A stretch of 64,000 nt of DNA from Tepidibacter sp. (GTDB lineage Bacteria; Bacillota; Clostridia; Peptostreptococcales; Peptostreptococcaceae). Position 1 is the stretch's first letter. Each line of letters opens with the position of its first letter. The stretch covers positions 19,844-83,843 of the forward strand of contig NZ_JAOASI010000040.1 of the NCBI RefSeq assembly GCF_025210165.1, written 5' to 3'. A program made the translations under genes and the position numbers. The notes below the pieces were generated by a model that worked only from the letters and a program-made list of their open reading frames with translations, was not told the origin of the DNA and searched no databases. Below are positions 8,241-16,509 of the stretch, piece after piece.

Positions 8241-8371
8241 TTAGCGTTCCCCCTATTTGATTATTTATCCTACAACTAATAATTTTTAATTATTTTTAAA
8301 TATCATGTTATGAAGTATTATTTCAAAGTTTTTCAAAAAAATTCGTATAATTAATATATTATATAATATTC

Positions 8372-8400
8372 AAAAATAGACTGTTGTAAAACAACAGCCT
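8372..8400 (-). terminator. Terminator of trpS
   Basis: GGCTGTTGT and ACAACAGTC pair around three bases six bases past the trpS stop, followed on the minus strand by ATTTTTG. Confidence 0.85.
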
Positions 8401-8406
8401 ATCTTT

Positions 8407-9411
8407 TTAAATAAATTTTCTTGGAACAAGTCCAACCTTTTTATACACTTTTCTTAAAGTCTTTCTAGCGTTTTGCTCTGCTTTATTAGCTCCCTCAGCA
8501 TATATTTTTTCTAAATAATCTTTATTATTTAATAACTCATTATACTTTTCCCTTACAGGTCTTAACGCTTCTATTATAACCTCTGCAGTATCTCCTTTAA
8601 ACTGTCCATATCCCTTTCCATCATACATAATCTCTATTTCTTGTATTGATTTTCCAGATAGCTTAGAATATATATTCATAAGGTTTTTGATTCCAGGTTG
8701 TTCTTCTGAATATGTGACTACTCCAACCGAATCTGTAACAGCTCTTTTTAATTTTCTAACTATAGCATCAGGCTCTTCTACCATTAATATAGATGCATTT
8801 ACATTATCATCTGATTTTGACATTTTCTTTGTAGGCTCTTGAAGACTCATAACTCTTGCTCCAACCTTTGCTATATAAGGATCTGGAACCTTAAAAGTTT
8901 CGCTATATCTATTATTAAATCTTTGAGCTAGATTTCTAGCAAGTTCCAAATGTTGCTTTTGATCTTCTCCAACAGGAACTAAATCAGTTTGATAAAGCAA
9001 AATATCTGCAGCCATAAGCACTGGATAAGTAAATAAAGCTGCATTTAGATTGGCCTCACTTTTTTGAGATTTTTCTTTAAATTGAGTCATTCTATTTAAC
9101 TCACCCATATAAGTCATTGTATTTAAAATCCATGCAAGTTCAGCATGTGCACTTACATGAGATTGTATAAATATAGTATTTTTTTCAGGATCAAGTCCAC
9201 TAGCTATGTATTGAGCAAGTGCTTCAATAGTATTCTTTCTTAAATTCTTTGCCTCCTGAGGAACTGTTATAGCATGAGAATCTACTACACAGTAATAGCA
9301 ATTGTATTCATCTTGAAGGTCTACCCAGTTTTTAACCGCTCCTATATAATTTCCTAATGTAAGCTTACCAGATGGTTGAGCTCCACTAAATATTATTTTC
9401 TTATCACTCAT
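8407..9411 (-). CDS. trpS: Tryptophanyl-tRNA synthetase
   Basis: A 334-residue class I synthetase that charges tRNA-Trp. The HIGH-like motif appears as TLGNYIGA near residue 18 after GAQPSGKL, and the KMSKS loop is intact (KKMSKSDDN, near 195). The GEDQKQHLELAR block near 146 is the tryptophan pocket region. Length is normal for the family. The ATG has a GGAGG site seven bases upstream. It is a single-gene unit with its own promoter, a T-box leader and a terminator, so expression should rise when uncharged tRNA-Trp accumulates. Confidence 0.97.
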   Translation of the reverse strand: MSDKKIIFSGAQPSGKLTLGNYIGAVKNWVDLQDEYNCYYCVVDSHAITVPQEAKNLRKNTIEALAQYIASGLDPEKNTIFIQSHVSAHAELAWILNTMTYMGELNRMTQFKEKSQKSEANLNAALFTYPVLMAADILLYQTDLVPVGEDQKQHLELARNLAQRFNNRYSETFKVPDPYIAKVGARVMSLQEPTKKMSKSDDNVNASILMVEEPDAIVRKLKRAVTDSVGVVTYSEEQPGIKNLMNIYSKLSGKSIQEIEIMYDGKGYGQFKGDTAEVIIEALRPVREKYNELLNNKDYLEKIYAEGANKAEQNARKTLRKVYKKVGLVPRKFI

Positions 9412-9448
9412 AATTTTCCTCCTGATTTATCTTTATTTCCTTAAAGTC

Positions 9449-9690
9449 AAAAAACTCGCCTCTAAATAATTTAGAGACGAGTAAATTCCCGCGGTACCAC
9501 TCTTATTGACATTTGTCCACTTATTATCCTATAACGCAGGATTTACGTTAAACCCTACTATTATTTCAGGTTCAAACTCATAAGTCCATTCAGTATAAAC
9601 CTTTGTATTAGGCTCTCACCATCCCTAAATCGCTGAAACTTAGTTCATACCTACTAATCTTAATCATAGCTTTATACTATAAAATTATAT
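9449..9690 (-). promoter_or_regulatory. T-box leader of trpS
   Basis: The minus-strand RNA carries the T-box hallmark AAGAGTGGTACCGCGG (9490-9505), then a terminator ACTCGTCTCTAAA / TTTAGAGGCGAGT with a T-run. Upstream stem I material is visible (AGTAGGTATGAAC, GGTGAGAGCC). A TGG triplet in ACTGAATGGACT is in a plausible specifier position, matching Trp. The exact specifier loop was not folded. Confidence 0.9.
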
Positions 9691-9695
9691 AATCA

Positions 9696-9724
9696 ATTAT
9701 ATACCTTTTTTTGCATACTTTCAA
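9696..9724 (-). promoter_or_regulatory. SigA-type promoter of the trpS T-box
   Basis: On the minus strand TTGAAA (9719-9724) and TATAAT (9696-9701) are 17 bases apart, just before the leader. The -35 lies within a few bases of the stop of the small gene upstream. Confidence 0.6.
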
Positions 9725-9727
9725 TTA

Positions 9728-9982
9728 TTATTTGTCTTCTCCTTCTAAACTATGTATAATCGCTATATTATTATCAAAATCCTCTATTTTCATATTTATA
9801 TTAGTCCATCTACCTATCAATTCACTTTTATTTTGCTCAAAATAATCACAAATATTCTCTTTGCTTAAATCACTACCATCTCCAACTACAAATGTTATGT
9901 TCTTGACTCTCTTTATATTATTTTCGCTACATATTTCATTTAATGAGTTATATATTCTGTTTATTAAAAATGTATCTTCCAT
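9728..9982 (-). CDS. Small protein of unknown function, HypA-like pattern
   Basis: An 84-residue protein with a clear GGAGGAAAA site before its ATG. The pattern of a helix (IYNSLNEICSENN), then IKRVKNITFVVGDGSDLSKE and a second helix (ICDYFEQNK) resembles the N-terminal domain of HypA nickel chaperones. However, the nickel-binding MHE start and the zinc cysteines are missing, and it is shorter (HypA is about 113). No partner hydrogenase genes are near. It is best called a hypothetical protein; the resemblance may be fold-level only. It stands alone between the trpS promoter and a plus-strand gene. Confidence 0.6.
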   Translation of the reverse strand: MEDTFLINRIYNSLNEICSENNIKRVKNITFVVGDGSDLSKENICDYFEQNKSELIGRWTNINMKIEDFDNNIAIIHSLEGEDK

Positions 9983-10087
9983 AACTTTTCCTCCTCTACA
10001 TTTTTATTATATTAAATGTCATGCTATAAAGTATATGTATTGAAAATAAATATAATGACACAAACACAATTTAATTCTTTCAAAACT

Positions 10088-10116
10088 TTGTCTACCATTA
10101 ATTAATTTGATATAAT
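10088..10116 (+). promoter_or_regulatory. SigA-type promoter of the membrane protein gene
   Basis: TTGTCT and TATAAT are separated by exactly 17 bases, about 50 bases before the start codon at 10165. Confidence 0.65.
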
Positions 10117-10164
10117 TAAATTAATTAATATTTATAGATATTACAAATTAGATTGGAGAAAAAA

Positions 10165-10881
10165 ATGAGACGAAATCCAATGAAAAGAAAACTAAACATT
10201 GTAGGAATGCTTTTAGGCATATTAACAGCAATTACACTTGGAACATTACCACTAATTAGAATGGTTGTGTCACCAAATGCTTCTGTTTTGATATTAACAG
10301 TAGGAGTAGTATTTTTTGCATTAGCAATGGTTTTAATAATTGTATCAATGTTATTAAGCCCACAAATCCTTTTAAAACTTGCTGCATTGCCAGTCACCTA
10401 TGTTATTGTCATGATTGGATATATGTTATATAAACTAAATGTATATAACATTTTCAAAATGATGTTAGGAGCTGAAGTTGTAAATCCTGAACAAGTTTTT
10501 AGCTCGACAGCTTCTGTAGGGTCATTATCTATGTTTCTTCATGTTGGTGTATGGATTTGTTGCATTCCACTTATCGTAATGGCTATCATAAAATCAATAA
10601 ATCTTAAAAAAGGGAAACATCAGGATTTTTCTAATTTTGATACAGCAAAGGGATTTATTGTAAAGGTAAAAGACACAAATATGCGTATAAATAAAACAAA
10701 AATATACAAAATTTCTTTAAAAATTCATTATTCTCAACAAGAAAAATATGAAGTGACCAAAGAATTTTTAGTCCCAGCCCACATGTTACACGTTATTGCC
10801 ATTGGTAACGAAGTTGACTTGAAAATTAATCCAAAGAAAAAAAAGGATGTTTATATAAAAAGCGAATATGGAATTTTATAA
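10165..10881 (+). CDS. Membrane protein of unknown function
   Basis: A 238-residue protein. Starting at the ATG at 10165 (GGAG seven bases before), it has four hydrophobic segments: about residues 10-30, 40-62, 66-86 and 118-138. A soluble C-terminal domain of about 85 residues follows, rich in beta strands (GFIVKVKDTNMRINKTKIYK ... VPAHMLHVIAIGNEVDLKI). The C-terminal part resembles DUF3592-like domains in general pattern, without a firm match. It is the only plus-strand gene in a long minus-strand stretch, with its own promoter and terminator, so it may have been inserted separately. No function can be assigned. Confidence 0.75.
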   Translation: MRRNPMKRKLNIVGMLLGILTAITLGTLPLIRMVVSPNASVLILTVGVVFFALAMVLIIVSMLLSPQILLKLAALPVTYVIVMIGYMLYKLNVYNIFKMMLGAEVVNPEQVFSSTASVGSLSMFLHVGVWICCIPLIVMAIIKSINLKKGKHQDFSNFDTAKGFIVKVKDTNMRINKTKIYKISLKIHYSQQEKYEVTKEFLVPAHMLHVIAIGNEVDLKINPKKKKDVYIKSEYGIL

Positions 10882-10936
10882 TACCGCAAATGTTGTTATA
10901 TTTGCAGTATATTTATTGAAAATAAATACACTTACA

Positions 10937-10963
10937 AAAGCCCCCTAAATTTAAGGGGGTTTT
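10937..10963. terminator. Bidirectional terminator between convergent genes
   Basis: AAAGCCCCCT and AGGGGGTTTT pair around a short AT loop with T-runs both ways, three bases from the YciI-like gene stop. A weaker hairpin (ATACCGCAAAT with ATTTGCAGTAT) lies just before it at 10881-10910. Confidence 0.9.
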
Positions 10964-10965
10964 AT

Positions 10966-11253
10966 TTATACTTTTAAAAACTCTAACTCTTTACTTGTCA
11001 TACTTGGAACAAACTCAATAATATCATACTCTGCTACCTGATTTTTATAGAATGGGTCTTTTTTAAGTATATTCATAAGCTCTTCCTTATCCTTAAGATT
11101 AGATACAATTACACCTCCAGTTCTTGGAACCTTTCTACCTGATGCCATAAAAAATCCTTTTGTATATTGTTCTTTTAAATAGTCAACATGTTCTTCAAGA
11201 TAAGATTCTACTATATCAATTTCTTTAACATATGTAAGTGAAACTATAAACAT
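10966..11253 (-). CDS. YciI-like (YCII domain) protein
   Basis: A 95-residue protein of the YCII/dimeric alpha-beta barrel family. The opening MFIVSLTYVK, the block HVDYLKEQYTKGFFMASGRK, and GGVIVSNLKDKEEL followed by DPFYKNQVAEYDIIEF match the family layout, with the histidine near residue 22 and the DPF turn that line the presumed active cleft. The reaction and substrate are not known for most members. The ATG has an AAAGGAAG site. It stands alone, ending at the bidirectional terminator. Confidence 0.85.
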   Translation of the reverse strand: MFIVSLTYVKEIDIVESYLEEHVDYLKEQYTKGFFMASGRKVPRTGGVIVSNLKDKEELMNILKKDPFYKNQVAEYDIIEFVPSMTSKELEFLKV

Positions 11254-11407
11254 TACAATCTTCCTTTCTATAACTTTCTAAGAGCACCAACAAACCTATT
11301 GATTTCACCAATACTATTATACATACCTTATGCTTATTTTACAATACCTGGATTTTCGTGTCACATAATGCGGTAAGATCAATTCTATAATATAGACATT
11401 AATACTA

Positions 11408-11606
11408 AAAACTGTCTATGAAAATGTTAGCAAATGTTTTCAGATATTTTGATTAATATAACTTAGTTTTTATCGTTTAATTATCCGTTAAAAAATTTGC
11501 GTGTCTGACCGTAAGGGAGTTCGTAAATTTTAGGATAATTAATAAGATAAAGGCTTAGTTATATTCAAAATATTGTTACATTTGCGATATTTTTATAGAC
11601 AGTTTT
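11408..11606 (+). repeat. Palindromic intergenic repeat, full copy B (199 bp)
   Basis: The whole element folds into one long hairpin. From outside in: AAAACTGTCTAT with ATAGACAGTTTT; AATGTTAGCAAATG with CATTTGCGATATT; ATATTTTGATTAATATAAC with its partner near 11556-11575; AATTATCC with GGATAATT; AAATTTGCG with CGTAAATTT around a tip with CTGACCGTAAGGGAG. GATAACCC follows on the right. It occupies the gap between mtnN (3' side) and the YciI-like gene. Other copies lie at 373, 3572, 12402, 33758 and 58921. Confidence 0.85.
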
Positions 11607-11636
11607 GATAACCCCCAAAAGAATTTTAGAGCTTTA

Positions 11637-12338
11637 TTATTGCAAATTCTTAAGAATACCAAGAACTATTTCTTTTGAGTTATGAGCAGCTTCATTCACA
11701 AATTCTTCATAAACTACATCTGCACTTCCATCAGCCTTATCAGACATAGCTCTTATTATTACAAATGGTGTATTATTTACACAGCAAGTATGCCCAATAG
11801 CAGCACCTTCCATTTCAGCACAGTATCCATTCATGTTGTTTACAAGTCTATCCTTTAATTCCTTGCTTGAAACAAATACATCTCCTGTTAATACTCTACC
11901 TTTAACTACCTTGTATTTTTTATCAGAATTAACACTAGAATTATAAGCTACTTCAATTAATCTATCATCAGCTTTAAAAGTTGATACTTCCATTCTAGGA
12001 ATAACCCCTACTTCATATCCAAATACAGTAGTGTCAAAATCATGTTGTATAGTATCTGTTGATATTACTATATCAAATACATCTAAATCTTCATGTAAAG
12101 CTCCAGCAACACCTGTATTTATAACAGCATCTACCTTAAATTCACTTATAAGTATTTGAGCGCAAAGTGCAGCATTTACCTTACCTATACCACATCTTAC
12201 TAAAACAACATCTCTTCCCTCTATTTTACCTACATAAAACTTTAAAGAAGCCTTTTCTACAGTTTCTTTAATCTCCATTAAATCTCTTAATATATCTACT
12301 TCCTCATCCATTGCTCCAATTATTCCTATTATATTCAT
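11637..12338 (-). CDS. mtnN: 5'-methylthioadenosine/S-adenosylhomocysteine nucleosidase
   Basis: A 233-residue enzyme that cleaves the glycosidic bond of methylthioadenosine and S-adenosylhomocysteine to adenine plus a thioribose, recycling methylation and polyamine by-products. Glu12-13 in GIIGAMDEEVDIL, the substrate block AEMEGAAIGH near residue 173, and the catalytic aspartate in AMSDKADGSAD near 197 are all present. GVAGAL near 80 is the family's phosphorylase-fold loop. Length is typical. The ATG has a GAGGAG site. It is a single gene flanked by two copies of the palindromic repeat. Confidence 0.95.
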   Translation of the reverse strand: MNIIGIIGAMDEEVDILRDLMEIKETVEKASLKFYVGKIEGRDVVLVRCGIGKVNAALCAQILISEFKVDAVINTGVAGALHEDLDVFDIVISTDTIQHDFDTTVFGYEVGVIPRMEVSTFKADDRLIEVAYNSSVNSDKKYKVVKGRVLTGDVFVSSKELKDRLVNNMNGYCAEMEGAAIGHTCCVNNTPFVIIRAMSDKADGSADVVYEEFVNEAAHNSKEIVLGILKNLQ

Positions 12339-12401
12339 ATTTACTTCTCCTCATCAATTTATTTTAAGCATAATATTATCTTATAGTAACTCACCTACAT
12401 T

Positions 12402-12484
12402 AAAATAATCTATAAAAATGTTAGAGAATACTTATAGATATTTTTAAATATTGTTGTATGAACGGTATTTTTATAGATTATTTT
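12402..12484 (+). repeat. Palindromic intergenic repeat, short copy D (83 bp)
   Basis: Outer arms AAAATAATCTAT and ATAGATTATTTT enclose ATGTTAGAGAATA and ATGAACGGTATTT; the central hairpin of the long copies is missing. AGATAACCCACAAAA follows on the right as in copies A and B. It lies between the ileS terminator and mtnN. Confidence 0.75.
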
Positions 12485-12511
12485 AGATAACCCACAAAAT
12501 TTAAAAAGAAT

Positions 12512-12540
12512 AAAAAGCACTCCTTTAAGGAGCACTTTTT
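12512..12540 (-). terminator. Terminator of ileS
   Basis: AAAAAGTGCTCCT and AGGAGTGCTTTTT pair around three bases, just past the ileS stop. Confidence 0.9.
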
Positions 12541-12543
12541 ATA

Positions 12544-15500
12544 TTAATTAGCTTTTTCTAATTTAATTCCAGTCTCATGATCATTTAAATTATGCTTTTC
12601 TAAATCAGTTTCAGAAACCTTTTCTATAGAAACACCTAAAGTTTCAGTCATTATATAATCTCTATATAATTCAACTGCCTTTGATATAGTATCATCTCCA
12701 TTGAAGAATATTTTTATATTATCCATCATCTCATAATCATTATTCTTTCTCATTTGTTGAACCTTAGATATGAACTCTCTTGCGTATCCTTCATTTATAA
12801 GCTCATCAGTTAAAGTTGTATCAAGTATAACAAATAGATTATTTTCAACAGATACATTGAATCCTTCTTTTGAAGAAATATTTATTAATACATGATCTTT
12901 TGAAACTTCAAAATTTTCTCCGTCAAGATCAACTTTTATAGTTTGACCAACTTCTAGCTTTGTAACTGCATCTGATGCATCAAGTGAAGCTAAAGCCTTT
13001 CCAAATGATTTAATCTTTGGTCCAAGAACAGGTCCTAGTACCTTAAAGTTTGGCTTTAAGCTAAAGTTCATATATTCGCCTAAGTCTTTAGCAAATACAA
13101 CATCTTTAACGTTAAGCTCTTCTTTAATTAATTCTACTAAATCATCTATTGTCTCTTCATACTTACCATCTATTAAAACTTTTTGTATAGGTTGACGAAC
13201 CTTTATTCTAACATTTTCTCTTGATGCTCTACCAAGAGTAACTAGGTTCTTAACTAAGTCCATTTTTTCTTCAACTTTTAAGTCTATTAAGCTATTATCA
13301 ACTCTTGGATAATCACTTAAGTGAACAGAAAATTCTCCTGTAAGCTTTCTATATATCTCTTCTGATAAGTAAGGTGCAAACGGTGCAACCATTTGAGATA
13401 TTCCAACTAAGATTTCATAAGTTGTGTTGTATACAGCTTTTTTATCTTCAGTTAATTCACTAGCCCAGAAACGTCTACGAGAACGTCTTATATACCAGTT
13501 TGAAAGATTCTCATTTACAAATTCTTGGATACTTCTTACAGTCTTAGTTAAATCGTATGCATTTAAGTTTTCTTCTACTTCTTGTTTTAAGTTATTATAC
13601 TTAGATAATATCCATCTATCAAGTTCTGGTCTATCCTTGTACTCAACAAAGAAGTCTTTAGGATCTATTTTATCTGTATTAGCATAAAGAGCAAAGAAGT
13701 TATATACGTTTTTGATAGTACCGAAGAACTTACTTTGGATTTCCTTAAGTCCGTCAACATCAAACTTAGTTGGATTCCAAGGAGGTGATACATATAGTAG
13801 GTACCATCTTAATACATCTGCTCCATATTGATCAAATAATTCAAATGGATTTATAGTATTTCCTTTTGATTTTGACATTTTCTTTCCATCTTTATCTAAT
13901 ATAAGATCTGTAACTAAAACTCTCTTATATGGTGCTTTTCCCATTACAAATGTTGAAATAGCAAGAAGTGAGTAGAACCATCCTCTTGTTTGATCTATTC
14001 CTTCAGATATGAAATCAGCTGGGAATAATTGATCAAAGTTTTCTTTATTTTCAAATGGGTAGTGATGTTGAGCATAAGGCATAGCTCCACTATCAAACCA
14101 GCAGTCTATTACATCCTTAACTCTTGTCATAGTTTTTCCACACTCACTACACTTAATATGAACATCATCTATATAAGGTCTGTGTAGCTCTATTGTCTCA
14201 TCTATATCTTCTATAGCTTTTTCAACTAATTCTTTTCTTGAACCTATTGAATCTTTATGTCCACATTCACAAGTCCAAATGTTAAGTGGAGTTCCCCAGT
14301 ATCTACTTCTAGATACTGCCCAGTCATTTAAGTTTTCAAGCCAGTTTCCAAAACGCTTTTCTCCAACGAATGATGGATACCACTCAACAGTGTTGTTATT
14401 CTCTATAAGCTTATCCTTAAGCTTAGTCATTTCAATATACCAGCTTGGCTTAGCATAATATAAAAGTGGAGTAGAACATCTCCAACAGTGAGGATAGTTG
14501 TGATCCATCTTCTCTTTCTTATAAAGTTTTCCCTCAGCATGTAACCACTTGATTATTTCTACATCTATTCCATCCTCCATTACGAATCTGCCTTCCCAAG
14601 GAGTAGTAATAAATTTACCACTTTCATCAACTGGTTGCAGTACTGGAAGATCGTATTTTCTACCTACATTGTAGTCATCTTCTCCAAATGCTGGAGCAGT
14701 ATGTACTATACCTGTACCATCTTCTGTAGTTACATAATCTCCACATACTACGAAAAATGCTTTTTTCTCAGCAGCTGCAAATGGCATTAATTGTTCGTAT
14801 TCCATATGCTCTAAGTCTTTACCTTTAAGCTCTTCTATTACTTCATATTCACATTCTATCACCTTAGAAGCTAGAGTTTTTTCTATATAATAAACTTCAT
14901 CATTAGCCTTAATTTTTATATAAGTCTCATTTGGATTCACTGCAAGTGCAACATTTGATGGTAGAGTCCAAGGAGTAGTAGTCCAAGCTAAGAAGTATTC
15001 GTCTACATCTTTTCTCTTGAATTTAACTATTACAGTATTAGTCTTTATTTCTTTATATCCTTGAGCAACCTCATGAGATGCAAGTCCTGTTCCACATCTT
15101 GAACAATAAGGAAGAATCTTATGTCCTTCGTATATATATCCTTCTTTATTGAATTTATCAAGTATCCACCAAACACTCTCTATATAGTTATTATCAAGAG
15201 TAATATATGGATTATCCAAATCTATTTCATAAGCCATACGCTCTGTCATTTCTCTCCATAATTTTTCATATGAGAAAACAGATTCTCTACACTTTTCATT
15301 GAACTTGTCTATTCCATAGTTTTCTATTTCTAACTTATCTTTTAACCCTAATTGCTTTTCTACTTCTATTTCAACAGGTAATCCATGAGTATCCCAACCT
15401 GCTTTTCTTTTTACTTGATATCCACTCATAGTCTTATATCTACAAACAGAGTCTTTTAAAGTTCTAGCCATAACATGGTGTATTCCAGGCTTTCCATTTG

Positions 15501-15648
15501 CTGTTGGAGGTCCCTCAAAGAATACAAACGAAGGCTTGTCATTTCCATGCTCTATTGTTTTTTCTAATATATTTACTTCATTCCAAAACTCAGACGTTTG
15601 TTTTTCACTTTCTACAACTGAATTTAATAGTGATTCAAATTTTTTCAT
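12544..15648 (-). CDS. ileS: Isoleucyl-tRNA synthetase, type 2 (eukaryote-like)
   Basis: A class I synthetase of 1034 residues with editing domain and anticodon-binding domain. The HIGH-type motif lies in FFEGPPTANGKPGIHH near residue 45-60 (GIHH), and KKMSKSKGN near 595. The EGPPTANGKPG context and length mark the type 2 (IleS2) class, not the usual bacterial type 1 with GPPYANGxIHIGH. The class is known to tolerate mupirocin. The start is placed at the second ATG (15648): the site AAAGGA directly abuts an ATG at 15657 but is eight bases from this one. It has its own T-box and promoter. Confidence 0.95.
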   Translation of the reverse strand: MKKFESLLNSVVESEKQTSEFWNEVNILEKTIEHGNDKPSFVFFEGPPTANGKPGIHHVMARTLKDSVCRYKTMSGYQVKRKAGWDTHGLPVEIEVEKQLGLKDKLEIENYGIDKFNEKCRESVFSYEKLWREMTERMAYEIDLDNPYITLDNNYIESVWWILDKFNKEGYIYEGHKILPYCSRCGTGLASHEVAQGYKEIKTNTVIVKFKRKDVDEYFLAWTTTPWTLPSNVALAVNPNETYIKIKANDEVYYIEKTLASKVIECEYEVIEELKGKDLEHMEYEQLMPFAAAEKKAFFVVCGDYVTTEDGTGIVHTAPAFGEDDYNVGRKYDLPVLQPVDESGKFITTPWEGRFVMEDGIDVEIIKWLHAEGKLYKKEKMDHNYPHCWRCSTPLLYYAKPSWYIEMTKLKDKLIENNNTVEWYPSFVGEKRFGNWLENLNDWAVSRSRYWGTPLNIWTCECGHKDSIGSRKELVEKAIEDIDETIELHRPYIDDVHIKCSECGKTMTRVKDVIDCWFDSGAMPYAQHHYPFENKENFDQLFPADFISEGIDQTRGWFYSLLAISTFVMGKAPYKRVLVTDLILDKDGKKMSKSKGNTINPFELFDQYGADVLRWYLLYVSPPWNPTKFDVDGLKEIQSKFFGTIKNVYNFFALYANTDKIDPKDFFVEYKDRPELDRWILSKYNNLKQEVEENLNAYDLTKTVRSIQEFVNENLSNWYIRRSRRRFWASELTEDKKAVYNTTYEILVGISQMVAPFAPYLSEEIYRKLTGEFSVHLSDYPRVDNSLIDLKVEEKMDLVKNLVTLGRASRENVRIKVRQPIQKVLIDGKYEETIDDLVELIKEELNVKDVVFAKDLGEYMNFSLKPNFKVLGPVLGPKIKSFGKALASLDASDAVTKLEVGQTIKVDLDGENFEVSKDHVLINISSKEGFNVSVENNLFVILDTTLTDELINEGYAREFISKVQQMRKNNDYEMMDNIKIFFNGDDTISKAVELYRDYIMTETLGVSIEKVSETDLEKHNLNDHETGIKLEKAN

Positions 15649-15693
15649 ACATTTCATCCTTTCTTTTTATATATAGTATTGTCATTATTTCAA

Positions 15694-15950
15694 TAAAAAA
15701 ACCCCATCCCCTATAAAGGGACGAGGTATATTCACGCGTTACCACCCTAATTATTACAAATAACCTAAAATTATATGTAATATCTCATTTAAGATTAACG
15801 ATTCTAACGGCTAAGCTTACTATTATTTCAGCCTGCAACTCTGGGGTGATATTCCAATTTAATAATTTACTGATTTTCACCAAACATCAGCTCTCTGAAA
15901 AATAACTTAAATTGTACTTGTCCCCTTCTCAGTTTTTTTATTATTGAGTT
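15694..15950 (-). promoter_or_regulatory. T-box leader of ileS
   Basis: The minus-strand RNA has the T-box AGGGTGGTAACGCGTG (near 15733-15750) followed by a terminator, ACCtcgtCCCT / AGGGGATGGGGT with seven T residues. Upstream, GGAATATCACCCC holds an ATC triplet that would suit an isoleucine specifier. The stem I region starts near GAGAAGGGGACAAG. Confidence 0.9.
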
Positions 15951-15969
15951 TTAATTAAGATTTAATAGC

Positions 15970-15998
15970 ATTTTATAATATTTTTAAAAATAGGTCAA
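15970..15998 (-). promoter_or_regulatory. SigA-type promoter of the ileS T-box
   Basis: On the minus strand TTGACC (15993-15998) and TAAAAT (15970-15975) are 17 bases apart, about 20 bases before the leader. Confidence 0.65.
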
Positions 15999-16042
15999 TA
16001 TGTTTTTGAAAATTTATAGAAAATTTTGTATTTTGTATATTA

Positions 16043-16495
16043 TTAATCTATATCGTCAAAAGTTTCATCTATTATCTTTATTTCATTTTGTAAAAGCCCC
16101 TTAAACTTACCTTTGAATAATTTAAATGACTTCCTAGTCTCTTCATAGTCTTTTCTTATTTCTATAACTTGATTGTTAGCTTCTTCTATTATTTTTCTAG
16201 CCTTAAACTCCGCTTCCTCTATTATAAGTTTTGCTTTTTTAGATGCATTACTATTTACTTCCTCAGCTGTATTTTGAGCTACTATAAGAGTATTTTTCAA
16301 GGTTTCTTCTATGTTTTTGTACTTGTTTACTTGCTCTGTCATCATGCTTAATTTATCTTTTAATTCTATATTCTCTTTATAAAGTTTTTCAAAATCTTCT
16401 TTAACTTCATCTAGGAATTCATCTACCTCTTCTTCTTTGAATCCTCTTAATGCTCTTTTAAATTCTTTATTCTCGATGTCTAATGGAGTTATCAT
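16043..16495 (-). CDS. divIVA: DivIVA-family cell division protein
   Basis: A 150-residue peripheral membrane protein that recognises curved membrane at poles and septa. The N-terminal lipid-binding block ITPLDIENKEFKRALRGF is followed by EEEVDEFLDEV, the classic DivIVA opening. Almost all of the rest is predicted coiled coil (about residues 30-140). The ATG has an AGGAGG site. It closes the chain yggS-sepF-ylmG-ylmH-divIVA, the same order as in many Firmicutes, and probably helps place the septum or arrange the chromosome at the pole during sporulation. Confidence 0.93.
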   Translation of the reverse strand: MITPLDIENKEFKRALRGFKEEEVDEFLDEVKEDFEKLYKENIELKDKLSMMTEQVNKYKNIEETLKNTLIVAQNTAEEVNSNASKKAKLIIEEAEFKARKIIEEANNQVIEIRKDYEETRKSFKLFKGKFKGLLQNEIKIIDETFDDID

Positions 16496-16509
16496 TACTT
16501 TAAAACCTC

